Shown piece by piece: positions 33,285 to 42,271 of a DNA stretch of 64,000 nt. The stretch is from NCBI GenBank assembly GCA_039888615.1, contig JBDQQS010000005.1; one strand, 5' to 3'. Position numbers and translations under genes: made by a program. Each line of letters begins with the position of its first letter. Position 1 is the stretch's first letter. The notes under the pieces were generated by a model. That model made no database searches. It saw only the letters and a program-made list of their open reading frames with translations, and was not told the origin of the DNA. Source of the DNA: Flavimaribacter sp039888615 (GTDB lineage: Bacteria; Pseudomonadota; Alphaproteobacteria; Rhizobiales; Rhizobiaceae).

Positions 33285-34427
33285 ATGCGAGGTTTCATCA
33301 TTGGTTCGATAATGGCGGCGATAGCAGTCATGGCGCCGGGCGCCGGCGCAGCGGCCGACGATGATCCCCTGCTTGAGACGATCGCGCAGCAATCGGGCGG
33401 CGCCTTCATGGCGGCGACCGGCGTACCTGCATTGATCCTGGCGGTCGTCCATGACGGAAAGTCTGTTGTGGTCGGCTTCGGCGAGCGGGCGGGACCAGGT
33501 TCGCCGGCGCCCGACGGGTCGACAATTTTTCGGACAGGCTCGCTTTACAAGACCTTCAGCGGGGCGATGCTCTCCAGTCTGGTGTCCGAAGGCAGGCTGG
33601 GCTTTGAAGACCATCCCGGAACCTATCTGAAATGGGACATCGAATGGCCTTCCCTGGACGGCCGCGACATCCGCGTCATCGACCTTGCGACCCATGCAAG
33701 CGGTTTGCCGCGGGATCTCGTCCTGCCCGAGGGCCAGACGCTCGATCCCGCCGCGTCGGTCGACCAGTCGATCTTCGAGGCAACCTTCAGTCGACCGCTC
33801 CTATTTGCGCCCGGGACTGGTGTGAGCTACTCCAATGTCGGTTTCGATCTCCTGTCCCACGTCATGGCGGCCGCGGCGGACGAGCCCTATTTCGACTATC
33901 TGACAAAGACGATCCTGCAGCCCAACGGGTTCACGTCGACGACGCTGACGCCGGATGCGAGCCAGCTTGACAATCGTCTGCATGGACAAAGCCCCTCCGG
34001 CAAGGAGATTCCCGACGCCGGCGTCGCGCCCGCCGACGCATCCGGCGGCTTTTTCTCGACCGCCGACGATATGGTGCGCTGGCTTTCCTGGCATCTGCGC
34101 ACCGAGCGGGACGATGACGCCGAAGTACGCCTGCTTGACCACGCCCAGTGGATGTCGCGGGACGGTCTGTCGCCGATCTTCCTTTCGACCGCCGAGATCG
34201 GCCGGATGGACGCGATGGGGCTCGCCTGGGTAATCATGCACCCGGACGGAGATCGGCCTCTCGTCTATCAGAAAACCGGCGCGCGCTCGGGCATCGTCAG
34301 CCACCTCGCGTTTTCGCCCGCCCGCGGCGTCGGCGTATTCGCCGCCATCAACCGTTTTGACGTCCCGGCCACCGAACTGCTCGGCACGCTCGCCAACACG
34401 ATCATCACCGATCTTGCTTCGCGGTGA
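33285..34427 (+). CDS. Exported serine hydrolase, class C beta-lactamase/DD-peptidase family
   Basis: Protein of 380 residues with an N-terminal signal peptide (to about residue 23, ending GAGAAA). The penicillin-recognising motifs are SLYK (Ser86, Lys89), YSN (Tyr182-Asn184) and KTG near 330. A linear HASGLPRDL segment is typical of the AmpH/EstB-type group. These act in the periplasm as D,D-carboxypeptidases, esterases or peptidases; a true AmpC lactamase is less likely. It stands alone with gaps on both sides. Confidence 0.88.
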   Translation: MRGFIIGSIMAAIAVMAPGAGAAADDDPLLETIAQQSGGAFMAATGVPALILAVVHDGKSVVVGFGERAGPGSPAPDGSTIFRTGSLYKTFSGAMLSSLVSEGRLGFEDHPGTYLKWDIEWPSLDGRDIRVIDLATHASGLPRDLVLPEGQTLDPAASVDQSIFEATFSRPLLFAPGTGVSYSNVGFDLLSHVMAAAADEPYFDYLTKTILQPNGFTSTTLTPDASQLDNRLHGQSPSGKEIPDAGVAPADASGGFFSTADDMVRWLSWHLRTERDDDAEVRLLDHAQWMSRDGLSPIFLSTAEIGRMDAMGLAWVIMHPDGDRPLVYQKTGARSGIVSHLAFSPARGVGVFAAINRFDVPATELLGTLANTIITDLASR

Positions 34428-35207
34428 GGCCTGCTCTGAAGGACGCGTGCGAGGGGTGTGGGCAAAGAAGCGTCGGGTTTTTGTCGAGCAGTTCGCTCGG
34501 CGTTCAGGAGTTTCCCGAGCATTTCCTGTTCAGCACAGCGCCAGTCTTCTGTCTTCTCCGTCTGTGTGCTTTGGCAGGCGCCAGGCGCCAAAGCGCGTCC
34601 CGATAGCTGTTGAATTGCGCCATAAAACAGGCGGTAAGATCATGGCGGCTCTCCGCTGTCAAATCGCTCAGGGCATGCCCGACGGAGAGGTCAAAAGCGC
34701 TCGCACAAGAAAAAAATGTGCGCGACATTCTGGAGTGTCAAAAATATTCGCGCATGCGGGAAGCAGTTCGCCGTCATATTCGGGCAGCACCCAATCGACA
34801 TCCGAGAGTGAGCCGCAGCTCAACAGTTGAAGTTCAACAGCGCGACCGCGACTATGGCGGCGCATTTCATCAATGAGCCATAGGTCTACCGATATTCTGT
34901 GGTCAAAAAGCGATGGTCATACGGGCAATCTTGCCGAATTTCTGGCGGTGTATGAAGTTGCAGGTGCGGGATCAGTCCTCCTTTGCGGAAAACGGTTAAC
35001 CCGGCTTTTGTCTCAAAATCGGGGTGCACTACACCATGTATCCGGTATCAAACGCTAACTATGTGACAAAAATGGACGAAGATTAGATGGTGCCCAGCCT
35101 GAATAACCAAACCGAATTCTGCGAATAAGGCAGCGCGCCCGTGTAATCATGGAAGAATTTCCAAAACAGCGACGATCAAGCCTCACCGCTTTCAGATAGC
35201 TCTATGG
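34428..35207. other. Gene-free region of 780 bp before the LigD gene
   Basis: I find no gene. Small frames exist near 34610-34876 and 34873-35058, without ribosome sites or family matches. A hairpin with 7-bp arms (CTTTGGC at 34569, GCCAAAG at 34587) occurs. Base composition becomes more AT-rich than the surrounding genes after 34700, which may reflect decayed sequence. The ligD gene ends at 35208, so its 3' region is here. Confidence 0.4.
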
Positions 35208-37700
35208 TCACCGAGAGATCATGCTCTCTAAATCACGAACTACCGATGCCGATATCGACTGGTTCGAACTCACCGAGATTAGCGGGCAATTTTCAGCCAA
35301 CCGCTTGAGCGCGGTGGCCATGTCGAAGCTACTGGAACTGTCGAGCTCAACCAGTTCCTCCCATCTCACCGGAACCGCAACTGGAGCACCCTTGCGTGCG
35401 CGAATGGAATACGGCGCGATTGCCGTCGACCCGCGGTCGTTGCGCAGCCAATCGACAAAGATTTTGCCCTTCCGTTTTGCCTTGGACATCGTTGCGACGT
35501 AACGATCCGGATCGCGCTCGGCGAGAAAGGCGGCAATCGTTCGCGTGAATGCAGTGACGGTCTCCCATTCAGCGGTGCGCCGCAACGGCGCTATGACGTG
35601 AATCCCCTTGCCGCCCGTTACCATTGGCGCGCTTTTCAGGCCGATATCGGCAAGCAGGTCGCGCACTTCGCCGGCCGCTTTCTTGACGTCGCTGAAATTC
35701 AGTCCCGCATCAGGATCGAGGTCGAAGACGATGCGATCGGGTTTTTCCAAATTGTCCGTACGCGAACCCCAGATATGAAATTCTATGGCGCCCATCTGGG
35801 CGGCGGCGACGAAGCCGGCCTTCCGGGTGATCACCATGTAGGGTTCGGTCTTGCCGGAGCTTTCCCTGATGTCGATGGAGCCTATCTCGCCTGGAAAGCC
35901 CTTTCCGGCATGTTTCTGGAAAAAGCAGTCGCCCTTGCGCCCGTCGGGGCAGCGCAGCAGCGAGATGGGGCGGTTCCCGGCGAGATCCAGCATGCGTTCG
36001 GACGCCTTGGTGTAATAGGCGGCGACGTCACCCTTGGTGCATCCGGCGTCGGGAAACACGATGCGGTCGGCGCTGGAGACGCGAACGCCAAGATAATCCG
36101 GCGCGTCTGTGCTCTCCGTCTCCGGCTTTTCGAACTTTACCATAGACGCCTCCTTGTCGTCGCGCAAACCTTGGAATACGCCGTGTCGGATGACATCCTG
36201 ATCCGTCAGTTCAGCGTATTCAACCTCGATGACGAGATCGGGCGTTACCCAGCGCGCGGAACGCGCGACCTCGGACGGCGCGTCGTCGAATGGAGATGAC
36301 TTGCGGCCACGCGATTTCAGCTTTTCACACAGCATGTCCAGATCGTCTTCACCGAGCCCGCCGCCAACGCGCCCTCGATAGCGCAGATCGCCATTCTCCC
36401 GTGAGCCAACCAGGAGCGAGGCGAACGGTCTGCCTCTTGCCTTTGACGGAGACCAACCTCCGACGATGAATTCCTGTCGGCGCCTGGCCTTGATCTTCAG
36501 CCATGCGCCGCTCCGCGCGCCGGTATACTTGCTGTCGGCCGCTTTGGAGATAATGCCTTCGCCGCCAGCCTTCCGCACCGCGTCAAACACTTTCGCGCCG
36601 TTACCGCGCACATGTTCAGAGTAGCGGAGGGGCGAATTTTTCGGCCTCCCGGTCAGCAATTGCTCAAGCGTCGCCTTTCGCTCTGCGAGTGGTTTCTTCG
36701 TCAGGTTTTCACCGTTCAGTTCCAGCAGATCGAATGCTATGAAGAAGACGGGTCGACCCTGCTCAAGGTCACGCTGTAGGGCCGAGAAGGGCGATCCCTT
36801 GCCAGGATCGCTTGAGACTACTTCGCCGTCTATGAGCGCGTTGTCGCAATCGAGGGCCTGAAAGGCTTCCGGCAGACCCACGTACCTGTCCGTCCAGTCG
36901 AGTCCGGAGCGGGTATAGAGCTTCACGCCCCCTTTCCCAAGAGCGGCAAGGCACCGATAGCCGTCGAACTTCGTCTCGTGCAGCCAGGCGTCGCCTTCGG
37001 GAGCCGCGCCGGTCAGTCTTGCGAGCTGTACTTTGCGGAAACGCGGCCGGCGCATAGGATGATTTCTGCTTTCTTGCTCTTTTCGGCGCGCAGCCTTTTT
37101 CCTGCTTCCAGGCTTTTTGCCATCGGCGATTTCGTCCATCGCACGTGCTGTGGCGACGCTGGACTTGTAACGCTCTGTAAGAGCGTCCTCGTCATCTTCT
37201 TCGAAGGCGTCATGCTCCTTGATAAGAAGCCAGTTCTCGCGCTTCTCGCCCATTTTGCGACGCATACGCACCAGAGCCCATCCACCTTTCATACGCTCGC
37301 CATGAAGGCTGAATTTCAATGTGCCTTTCTCAAGCCCTTTCTCGAAATCTTCCTGCGGCGCCCACCAGCCCCGGTCCCAAAGCATCACTGTGCCGCCGCC
37401 ATATTCTCCCTTGGGAATCGTGCCTTCAAAGTCGCCATAGTCTATTGGGTGATCCTCAGTGCGCACGGCGAGCCGCTTGGCTGATGGAGCTGCGCTTGGC
37501 CCTCGTGTCACGGCCCAGCTCACGAGTGCGCCCTCCCATTCAAGACGAAAATCATAATGCAGTCGGGTGGCGTCATGTTTCTGCACCACGAACAGTGGTC
37601 GGTTGGAGCGCCTTTCTGCAGCCGCGCCCCTCGGTTCCGCTGTACGCGAGAAGTCGCGTCTGGCGACGTAATCCGCGAGCCTGTCGGCGGAGACGCCCAT
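35208..37700 (-). CDS. ligD: Multidomain ATP-dependent DNA ligase D
   Basis: Non-homologous end-joining enzyme of 830 residues with domain order phosphoesterase - ligase - polymerase. The 3'-phosphoesterase (about 35-165) has the HDATRLHYDFRLEW and HPIDYGDFEGTIP motifs. The ligase (about 220-525) has the adenylated Lys in KFDG (244-247) and the OB-fold. The primase-polymerase (535-830) has FQKHAGKG and the catalytic DLDPD (660-664). A charged linker of about 50 residues joins the first two domains. With Ku it repairs double-strand breaks by trimming, filling and sealing ends. It overlaps the ku gene by one base (TGATG), so the pair is co-translated. Confidence 0.95.
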   Translation of the reverse strand: MGVSADRLADYVARRDFSRTAEPRGAAAERRSNRPLFVVQKHDATRLHYDFRLEWEGALVSWAVTRGPSAAPSAKRLAVRTEDHPIDYGDFEGTIPKGEYGGGTVMLWDRGWWAPQEDFEKGLEKGTLKFSLHGERMKGGWALVRMRRKMGEKRENWLLIKEHDAFEEDDEDALTERYKSSVATARAMDEIADGKKPGSRKKAARRKEQESRNHPMRRPRFRKVQLARLTGAAPEGDAWLHETKFDGYRCLAALGKGGVKLYTRSGLDWTDRYVGLPEAFQALDCDNALIDGEVVSSDPGKGSPFSALQRDLEQGRPVFFIAFDLLELNGENLTKKPLAERKATLEQLLTGRPKNSPLRYSEHVRGNGAKVFDAVRKAGGEGIISKAADSKYTGARSGAWLKIKARRRQEFIVGGWSPSKARGRPFASLLVGSRENGDLRYRGRVGGGLGEDDLDMLCEKLKSRGRKSSPFDDAPSEVARSARWVTPDLVIEVEYAELTDQDVIRHGVFQGLRDDKEASMVKFEKPETESTDAPDYLGVRVSSADRIVFPDAGCTKGDVAAYYTKASERMLDLAGNRPISLLRCPDGRKGDCFFQKHAGKGFPGEIGSIDIRESSGKTEPYMVITRKAGFVAAAQMGAIEFHIWGSRTDNLEKPDRIVFDLDPDAGLNFSDVKKAAGEVRDLLADIGLKSAPMVTGGKGIHVIAPLRRTAEWETVTAFTRTIAAFLAERDPDRYVATMSKAKRKGKIFVDWLRNDRGSTAIAPYSIRARKGAPVAVPVRWEELVELDSSSSFDMATALKRLAENCPLISVSSNQSISASVVRDLESMISR

Positions 37701-38581
37701 CAGGCCGACTTTTTCTTGCGAGACGCTGACGAGGACTTGCTTTGGCGGGATTTGCGCGATCTCCCGGAGGAGGACTTTTTACCGTCCTCTGTCTTTTCAA
37801 GGCTCTTCTTCAACGCGGCCATCAGGTCGATGACATTGTCGCCACCACTACCACGATCGCTGTCGCCTTCGGTCTCCACACGCTTCGTCGACTTGCTCCT
37901 AGTCTTGCGCGCGATCAGCTCGCGCAACGCAACGGTGTAATTGTCCTTGAAGGCTTCGGGATCGAACTTCGAGGTCTTCCGCTCGATCAGCGAGGTTGCG
38001 ACGTCCAGCAATTCCTCGTCGGCTTTCTCATCCTCGATATCCGAAAACAGCGGTTCAGCTTCGCGAATTTCTTCGGCGTAGTGCAGCGTTTCCAGCAGCA
38101 GCCCGTCCCCGCATGGCCGGACGGCAACCAGATATTCCTTTCCGCGCATCGTCACCTGTCCGAGGCCAGCCATCTTGCTGGCGCGCAGGGCGTCGCGGAC
38201 CACGCGATAGGCGTCTTCTGCGAGCTCGTCTGTGGGTACAAGGTAATAGGGTTTGTTGAAATAGATCGGGGGGATTTCGCAGGCGTCAACGAACTGCACC
38301 AGTTCGAGCGTCTTCTTTGTTTCAAGCTTGATTTCGTCGACATCCTCGGGATCGATCAGGAGGTACTTGTCTTTCTCATATTCGTATCCCTTGACTATTT
38401 CGTCAGTGTCGATCGGGCCTATGCCCGAAACCGTTTTCTGGTAACGAACAGGCTTTCCGCTCGGTTCGTGTATCTGGCGAAAGCTGATGCGCGCGCCTGT
38501 CTTTGTCGCCGAGTAAAGCTCGACGGGTATCGAAACAAGAGAAAGCCTTATCTGCCCTTTCCAGACCGGTCTTGCCGCCAT
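37700..38581 (-). CDS. ku: Ku DNA end-binding protein
   Basis: Protein of 293 residues that forms a ring on DNA ends and recruits LigD. The Ku core runs from residue 1 to about 245 (MAARPVWKGQIRLSLVSIPVELY start; ATKTGARISFRQIHEPSGKPVRY; MRGKEYLVAVRP). The last 45 residues are a flexible Lys/Ser/Arg-rich tail (KKSSSGRSRKSRQSKSSS), which in bacterial Ku aids DNA sliding and ligase contact. The start at 38581 has a GGAG site; an upstream ATG adds four residues. It is the first gene of the ku-ligD operon. Confidence 0.95.
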   Translation of the reverse strand: MAARPVWKGQIRLSLVSIPVELYSATKTGARISFRQIHEPSGKPVRYQKTVSGIGPIDTDEIVKGYEYEKDKYLLIDPEDVDEIKLETKKTLELVQFVDACEIPPIYFNKPYYLVPTDELAEDAYRVVRDALRASKMAGLGQVTMRGKEYLVAVRPCGDGLLLETLHYAEEIREAEPLFSDIEDEKADEELLDVATSLIERKTSKFDPEAFKDNYTVALRELIARKTRSKSTKRVETEGDSDRGSGGDNVIDLMAALKKSLEKTEDGKKSSSGRSRKSRQSKSSSASRKKKSA

Positions 38582-39042
38582 CGGATACTCCACTGATCGA
38601 ATAATATCGTATTGGCGAGCCCACTGTTTTCATAAACAGACAATCCGGTCGTTGTCCGCCCCTGCGGACAGACTTCAGCAGAGCCGCAACACGCTTTCGG
38701 ACTCAAACGCATAGAAATCCACAGAAGTTCCGAACGGAACGCCAACTGATTGCCTCAAGCAATGTGAAGCAGGAAAAGCGTTCGGGGTCGGAGTTGGGCT
38801 CAAATAGGGAGTTAGTACGCGAAGTCGGTAAAAGCGGTTTGTTTGTTTGTTCGCGTATCGAGCCAAGATACAGATTATGTCGTCATAGCCGTCACAAGCC
38901 GTCTTACTTATTTGTAATCAATGGCTTACTGATGAAAAAAAGCTGTCCTCCATCGTCACAAGTTGTCATTTTAGTGGTGGGTTCTACCGGTGTAGATTTC
39001 CGCTGTGAAGTGACCCGGTAGGCCCCAAGATTTTCATTGAGA
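38582..39042. other. Gene-free region left of the IS debris
   Basis: No gene supported. From 38840 on the sequence is more AT-rich than the ku-ligD genes. At its right end (39010-39050) lies an IS-end-like sequence discussed as a separate feature. The ku promoter should be in the first 100 bp. Confidence 0.4.
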
Positions 39043-39050
39043 ATTGACCC
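39010..39050 (-). repeat. IS21-type end fragment (left copy, inverted)
   Basis: Read on the minus strand, this begins GGGTCAATTCTCAATGAAAA and ends TACCGGGTCAC. The copy at 45930-45960 on the plus strand begins GGGTCAAATCTCGGTGAAAA and ends TACCGGGTCAC: 28 of 31 positions agree after allowing one 10-nt gap. The right copy stands just beyond an istB remnant, which suggests both are IS21-type termini. They face each other across the TRAP region. Confidence 0.6.
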
Positions 39051-39051
39051 A

Positions 39052-39180
39052 TGTGAACACCTTCTCCACTTCATCGAGGAGGTCTACAACAAGCGCAGGC
39101 TCCATTCTGCGCTCGGCTATCTGAGCCCGCAGCAATTTGAGGATCAACACATCCGGCAGACTGGCAAAACGGCAGCCTGA
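39052..39180 (+). pseudogene. C-terminal fragment of an IS3-family transposase
   Basis: The plus-strand frame reads LLHFIEEVYNKRRLHSALGYLSPQQFEDQH and then about ten residues to a stop at 39180. The block EEVYNKRRLHSALGYLSPxxFE is the hallmark of the C-terminus of IS3-family (IS3/IS51-type) OrfB transposases. The frame upstream is closed by a stop at 39021, so only the last 40 or so residues survive. The sequence just after the stop (TGATCAGTGTCCACCCTC) resembles the right end of such elements. Confidence 0.8.
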
Positions 39181-39396
39181 TCAGTGTCCACCCTCAGGGG
39201 CGCACTCCGAAAAGGCGTCAACATTGCATGCCGATTGACAATCAGTGCCTATGGTGCACGCATCGGCCAATGTCGAGGATTCGCTTGGCTCCGACCGAAT
39301 TCGATGACGTTCACCTTCGGTCAACCTTGGCCAATAGAGAAACGATTAGCGCGTCCGGGACCGCAATCTATCGGTTCGCAGGTAGCGCCGGTTTGG
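39181..39396. other. Spacer between IS3 fragment and the TRAP-linked SDR gene
   Basis: 216 bp without a supported gene. The first 30 bp probably belong to the IS3 right end. The remainder lacks motifs or a ribosome site. Confidence 0.35.
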
Positions 39397-40254
39397 CTAG
39401 GCGGGCAACATTACTTCAAATCCGCCGTCAATGGGCCAGTTGATGCCTGCCGAAGCGCCACCATCGACGCGGATGATCTGACCTGTCAGAAACCCCGCGG
39501 CCGGTGACGCCAGAAAGATTGCTGCGCCCGTCAAATCATTGATCTTGCCCATCCGGCCGAGGGGGGTGGCGGTTTGATTCCATGCTTGAAGGTTTGGGTC
39601 GGACCATAGTTTTTCCGTCAAGTCAGTCAGTATGAACCCCGGCGCCAAACCGTTTACGCGCACGCCATGCTTGCCCCACTCCAGCGCCAACACACGGGTC
39701 ATACTTGACAGACCGGATTTTGCCATGCCGTAGGGTGCGACCTGAGCCAGCGAGCCAAGGGTCGAGAGGCTGTCGATGTTGATCTGGTTGCCGCTGCCCT
39801 GCTTGACCATCTGCCGGCCGACAGCTTGCGCCATGAAGAACGCGCCGCGCAGGTTGGTGTCAAAGATTCGGTCGTAGTCTTCGGGCGTGTAGTCGAGGGC
39901 GGGCATGCGCTTGTTGATGCCAGCGCAATTGATCAGCGTGTCGATGCGACCGTTTTCGGCGACGACGGCATTAATGCAGGCCGAAATCGCGTCGGTGTCG
40001 GCAACGTCACAGGCTTGCCATGACATTGTATAAGGAGCGGGATTAGAAGATTGGCAGGCTGCCTGCAGTGTCTCCTCGTCCCGTCCGGTGATGACAACTC
40101 TGGCCCCGCGCGCGGCGAACGCCTCGGCCAAAGCGAGGCCGATGCCCCGGCTGCCACCGGATACAAGAACAACGGTGTCCGCAACGCTGAACAGTTTATC
40201 TGCCATTCTTGTACTCACTGAGCTGCTTGATGCCTGGATTTTGGGATCTTTCAT
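39397..40254 (-). CDS. SDR-family dehydrogenase of the TRAP cluster
   Basis: Classical SDR of 285 residues. The cofactor loop is VVLVSGGSRGIGLALAEAFA, then NCAGIN, a Ser in NIDSLSTLGS and the YGMAK catalytic pair; the end is IIRVDGGASAGINW. The start at 40254 overlaps the GntR stop by 4 bp (ATGA) and is favoured; MADKLFSVADTV at 40206 is the conserved alternative. It probably oxidises the TRAP substrate or a product, in the GntR-controlled unit. The substrate is unknown. Confidence 0.88.
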   Translation of the reverse strand: MKDPKIQASSSSVSTRMADKLFSVADTVVLVSGGSRGIGLALAEAFAARGARVVITGRDEETLQAACQSSNPAPYTMSWQACDVADTDAISACINAVVAENGRIDTLINCAGINKRMPALDYTPEDYDRIFDTNLRGAFFMAQAVGRQMVKQGSGNQINIDSLSTLGSLAQVAPYGMAKSGLSSMTRVLALEWGKHGVRVNGLAPGFILTDLTEKLWSDPNLQAWNQTATPLGRMGKINDLTGAAIFLASPAAGFLTGQIIRVDGGASAGINWPIDGGFEVMLPA

Positions 40255-41018
40255 CCATTGGTGAAATGCGTTCGTGTCGCGGGACGGTCTTCTGTCTCTT
40301 CCAGTGCATAGATGACTTTTATATTCTCGATTGCCTGGCGCAGGTGCTTGCGCAGGCCGCTGGATGCCTGCTCCTTGTCACGCCGCTGGAGCCCTTCGAC
40401 GATGTTTGCGTGCTCGATCATCGCCGCCTCGCGTGCTGGACTGCGCCGCGCCGAAAGGAATCGCGCGCGCCACAGTCGAGCATGATACTGCTTGTGGGTC
40501 TTGATAAGGGGCAGGTTCTTGGTCGCGGCGACGATAGCTACGTGGAACCCCATGTCCACCTGGAAGAACTCGATGGGATCCGGGTTGTCCTTTGTCGCAA
40601 GCATGGTCTCGTGCATTGCCTTGATCTTGCGGATCTCGTCTTCGGTCGCCTCGTCGCAGGCGCATTCTCCCGCGAGGCATTCGAGCGCCGACTGAACCAG
40701 CAGAAGATGGGTCACCTCGGCAAGCGACGGTTTCGCGACGATTGGGCTTCGTGCTGGCGCCATCTCGACCAGGCCCTCTGTCTCGAGCAACCGTAGCGCC
40801 TCGCGAAGCGGTGTTCGGCTTACCGCCAGCGCGGCTGAGGTTTCTCGTTCATGAATGTGATCGCCAGGTTTCAGTTGCCCAAGCAGTATCTGCCTTCGCA
40901 AAACATCTGCGACCTGATCACCAAGGCGCTGGCGCGATATGGGTGGCATATTGATAGCAATCTTCATCATTTTCGGAGGGACGTCTCCAAGGATCCTCTC
41001 GACCTCGCTGCCATTCAT
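40251..41018 (-). CDS. GntR-family (FCD) transcriptional regulator
   Basis: Regulator of 255 residues. The N-terminal winged helix (about 30-95, with LGDQVADVLRRQILLGQLKPGDHIHE, then AVSRTPLREALRLLETEGLVE) is followed by the FCD ligand domain (about 100-230) with metal-binding His and Asp positions. It is divergent from the TRAP operon and translation-coupled to the SDR gene. The 148-bp intergenic region holds two TGGTATACCA-like sites, likely operators for this or the second GntR. Confidence 0.92.
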   Translation of the reverse strand: MNGSEVERILGDVPPKMMKIAINMPPISRQRLGDQVADVLRRQILLGQLKPGDHIHERETSAALAVSRTPLREALRLLETEGLVEMAPARSPIVAKPSLAEVTHLLLVQSALECLAGECACDEATEDEIRKIKAMHETMLATKDNPDPIEFFQVDMGFHVAIVAATKNLPLIKTHKQYHARLWRARFLSARRSPAREAAMIEHANIVEGLQRRDKEQASSGLRKHLRQAIENIKVIYALEETEDRPATRTHFTNG

Positions 41019-41036
41019 TCGGCCAGTTTATGTGAT

Positions 41037-41078
41037 TGGTATACCATATATTGACCGAATGATGTAGTTAGTATACCA
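41037..41078. promoter_or_regulatory. Two GntR-type operator sites between the GntR and TRAP genes
   Basis: TGGTATACCA at 41037-41046 is a perfect 10-bp palindrome (extended ATTGGTATACCATAT), and TAGTATACCA at 41069-41078 differs at one position. They are 32 bp apart, about three turns of DNA, on the same face. The sequence is close to operator types known for FCD-GntR proteins (for example ATTGGTATACCAAT of UxuR/ExuR). A TTGACC that could be a -35 box lies at 41051 between them. Confidence 0.7.
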
Positions 41079-41166
41079 GTTTTTATGCGACCACGTTTTC
41101 TTGCTTTGCCCTTCGTTCCAGGGGTGCGGAGAGCGTTGCGACAAACGAGCTTACTGGGAGGAAATC

Positions 41167-42180
41167 ATGAAACGTTTAACTCTAGCGGCCGGCACAGCTG
41201 CCGCGATGTTCTTGGCGACGGGCGCATATGCCGCCGAATTCAATCTCCGCATGCAGACACAGTACGCAGCCGACTCCGTGTCGGGCAAACTCGCTCAGGA
41301 ATTCATCGACAATGTTCGCTCCATGTCGGGCGGCCGCGTTGAGATCGAGATGTTCTGGGCATCGGCCGTTGTGGCCACCGTCGAAGGTTTCGACGCAGCG
41401 GCAACCGGCATTCTCGACGGCGAGATGCACGGCGGTGCGTACCAAACCGGCAAGAATCCGGCCTTCCAATTCGTCGGCGATCCGATGGGGGGCTATGACA
41501 CGCCTTGGGAGCTTTACAGCTTCTTCTACAACGGCGGCGGCAAAAAAGCGGCCAACGAACTCTATGAAGCGCACAACATGCACCTCGTTGGCTGGTGGAC
41601 CGGCGGCCAGGAGGCCATGTCCTCGTCCAAGCCGCTCCGCGGACCGGAAGATCTGAAAGACTGGAAGTTCCGTTCGCCTCCGGGCCTCGAAACCGAGATC
41701 TTTGCCCAGCTCGGCGCCTCACCGATCGTTATCGACTTTACAGAGGTGTTCACGGCGCTCGAGACGGGAATCATTGATGGTGCGGACGCTTCGAGCCTCG
41801 CCAACAATGTTGGCTTGGGTCTATACGACCTTGTCGACCACGCGACCTATCCCGGGTTCCACTCGATGCCGGTCGACCACGTGACTTTCAATCTCGACGT
41901 CTGGAACAGCTTCCCGGATGACATCAAGTCGATCATCGAAGTTGCGACCCAGGCGCTGGCCTTCCAGACCGCGATGACGATCAATATCGCTAACGAGGAA
42001 GCCGCGACGATGCTGAAGGCCAAGGGCGTTACACTCTATGATTGGTCAGCAGAAGATCGTGCGGAATTCCGTGCCGGCGCACAGCGCGCGTGGGACGGAT
42101 GGGCCGAGAAGACGCCGGAAGCCAAGGCGCTGGTTGAGGCGCACCGCACCTTCCTACGTCGGATTGGCAAGATCAATTAG
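41167..42180 (+). CDS. TRAP transporter substrate-binding protein, DctP/TakP-like
   Basis: Periplasmic receptor of 337 residues. The start at 41167 (GGGAGGAAATC upstream) gives a signal peptide cleaved near AYAA/EF. The mature part has FRSPPGLETEIFAQLGASPIVIDFTEVFTALETGIIDGAD, the pattern of the TakP/FcbT1 group that binds 2-oxo acids and similar carboxylates; an Arg in KFRSPPG likely binds the carboxylate. It is the first gene of the rightward TRAP operon. Confidence 0.92.
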   Translation: MKRLTLAAGTAAAMFLATGAYAAEFNLRMQTQYAADSVSGKLAQEFIDNVRSMSGGRVEIEMFWASAVVATVEGFDAAATGILDGEMHGGAYQTGKNPAFQFVGDPMGGYDTPWELYSFFYNGGGKKAANELYEAHNMHLVGWWTGGQEAMSSSKPLRGPEDLKDWKFRSPPGLETEIFAQLGASPIVIDFTEVFTALETGIIDGADASSLANNVGLGLYDLVDHATYPGFHSMPVDHVTFNLDVWNSFPDDIKSIIEVATQALAFQTAMTINIANEEAATMLKAKGVTLYDWSAEDRAEFRAGAQRAWDGWAEKTPEAKALVEAHRTFLRRIGKIN

Positions 42181-42210
42181 GCGCAGGCATTTCTGATCGG
42201 CTACGATGCG

Positions 42211-42230
42211 GCGAGCCCCTACGGGCTTGT
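42211..42230 (+). promoter_or_regulatory. Intercistronic hairpin after the binding-protein gene
   Basis: GCGAGCCC at 42211-42218 and GGGCTTGT at 42223-42230 can form an 8-bp stem (with two G-U pairs) around a 4-nt loop. It lies in the 91-bp gap between the binding protein and the small permease genes, and no T-run follows. Such structures often stabilise the upstream mRNA or reduce read-through, giving more binding protein than permease. Confidence 0.45.
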
Positions 42231-42271
42231 CGTGTCCGTCAGGGTGATTTTCTTAAGCATGCGGTGGATCA

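Noticed and set aside
34873..35058. Short frame with a LysR-like string LAEFLAVYE
   Set aside because: Only a few residues match the LysR N-terminus and the rest does not; too weak to call a remnant.
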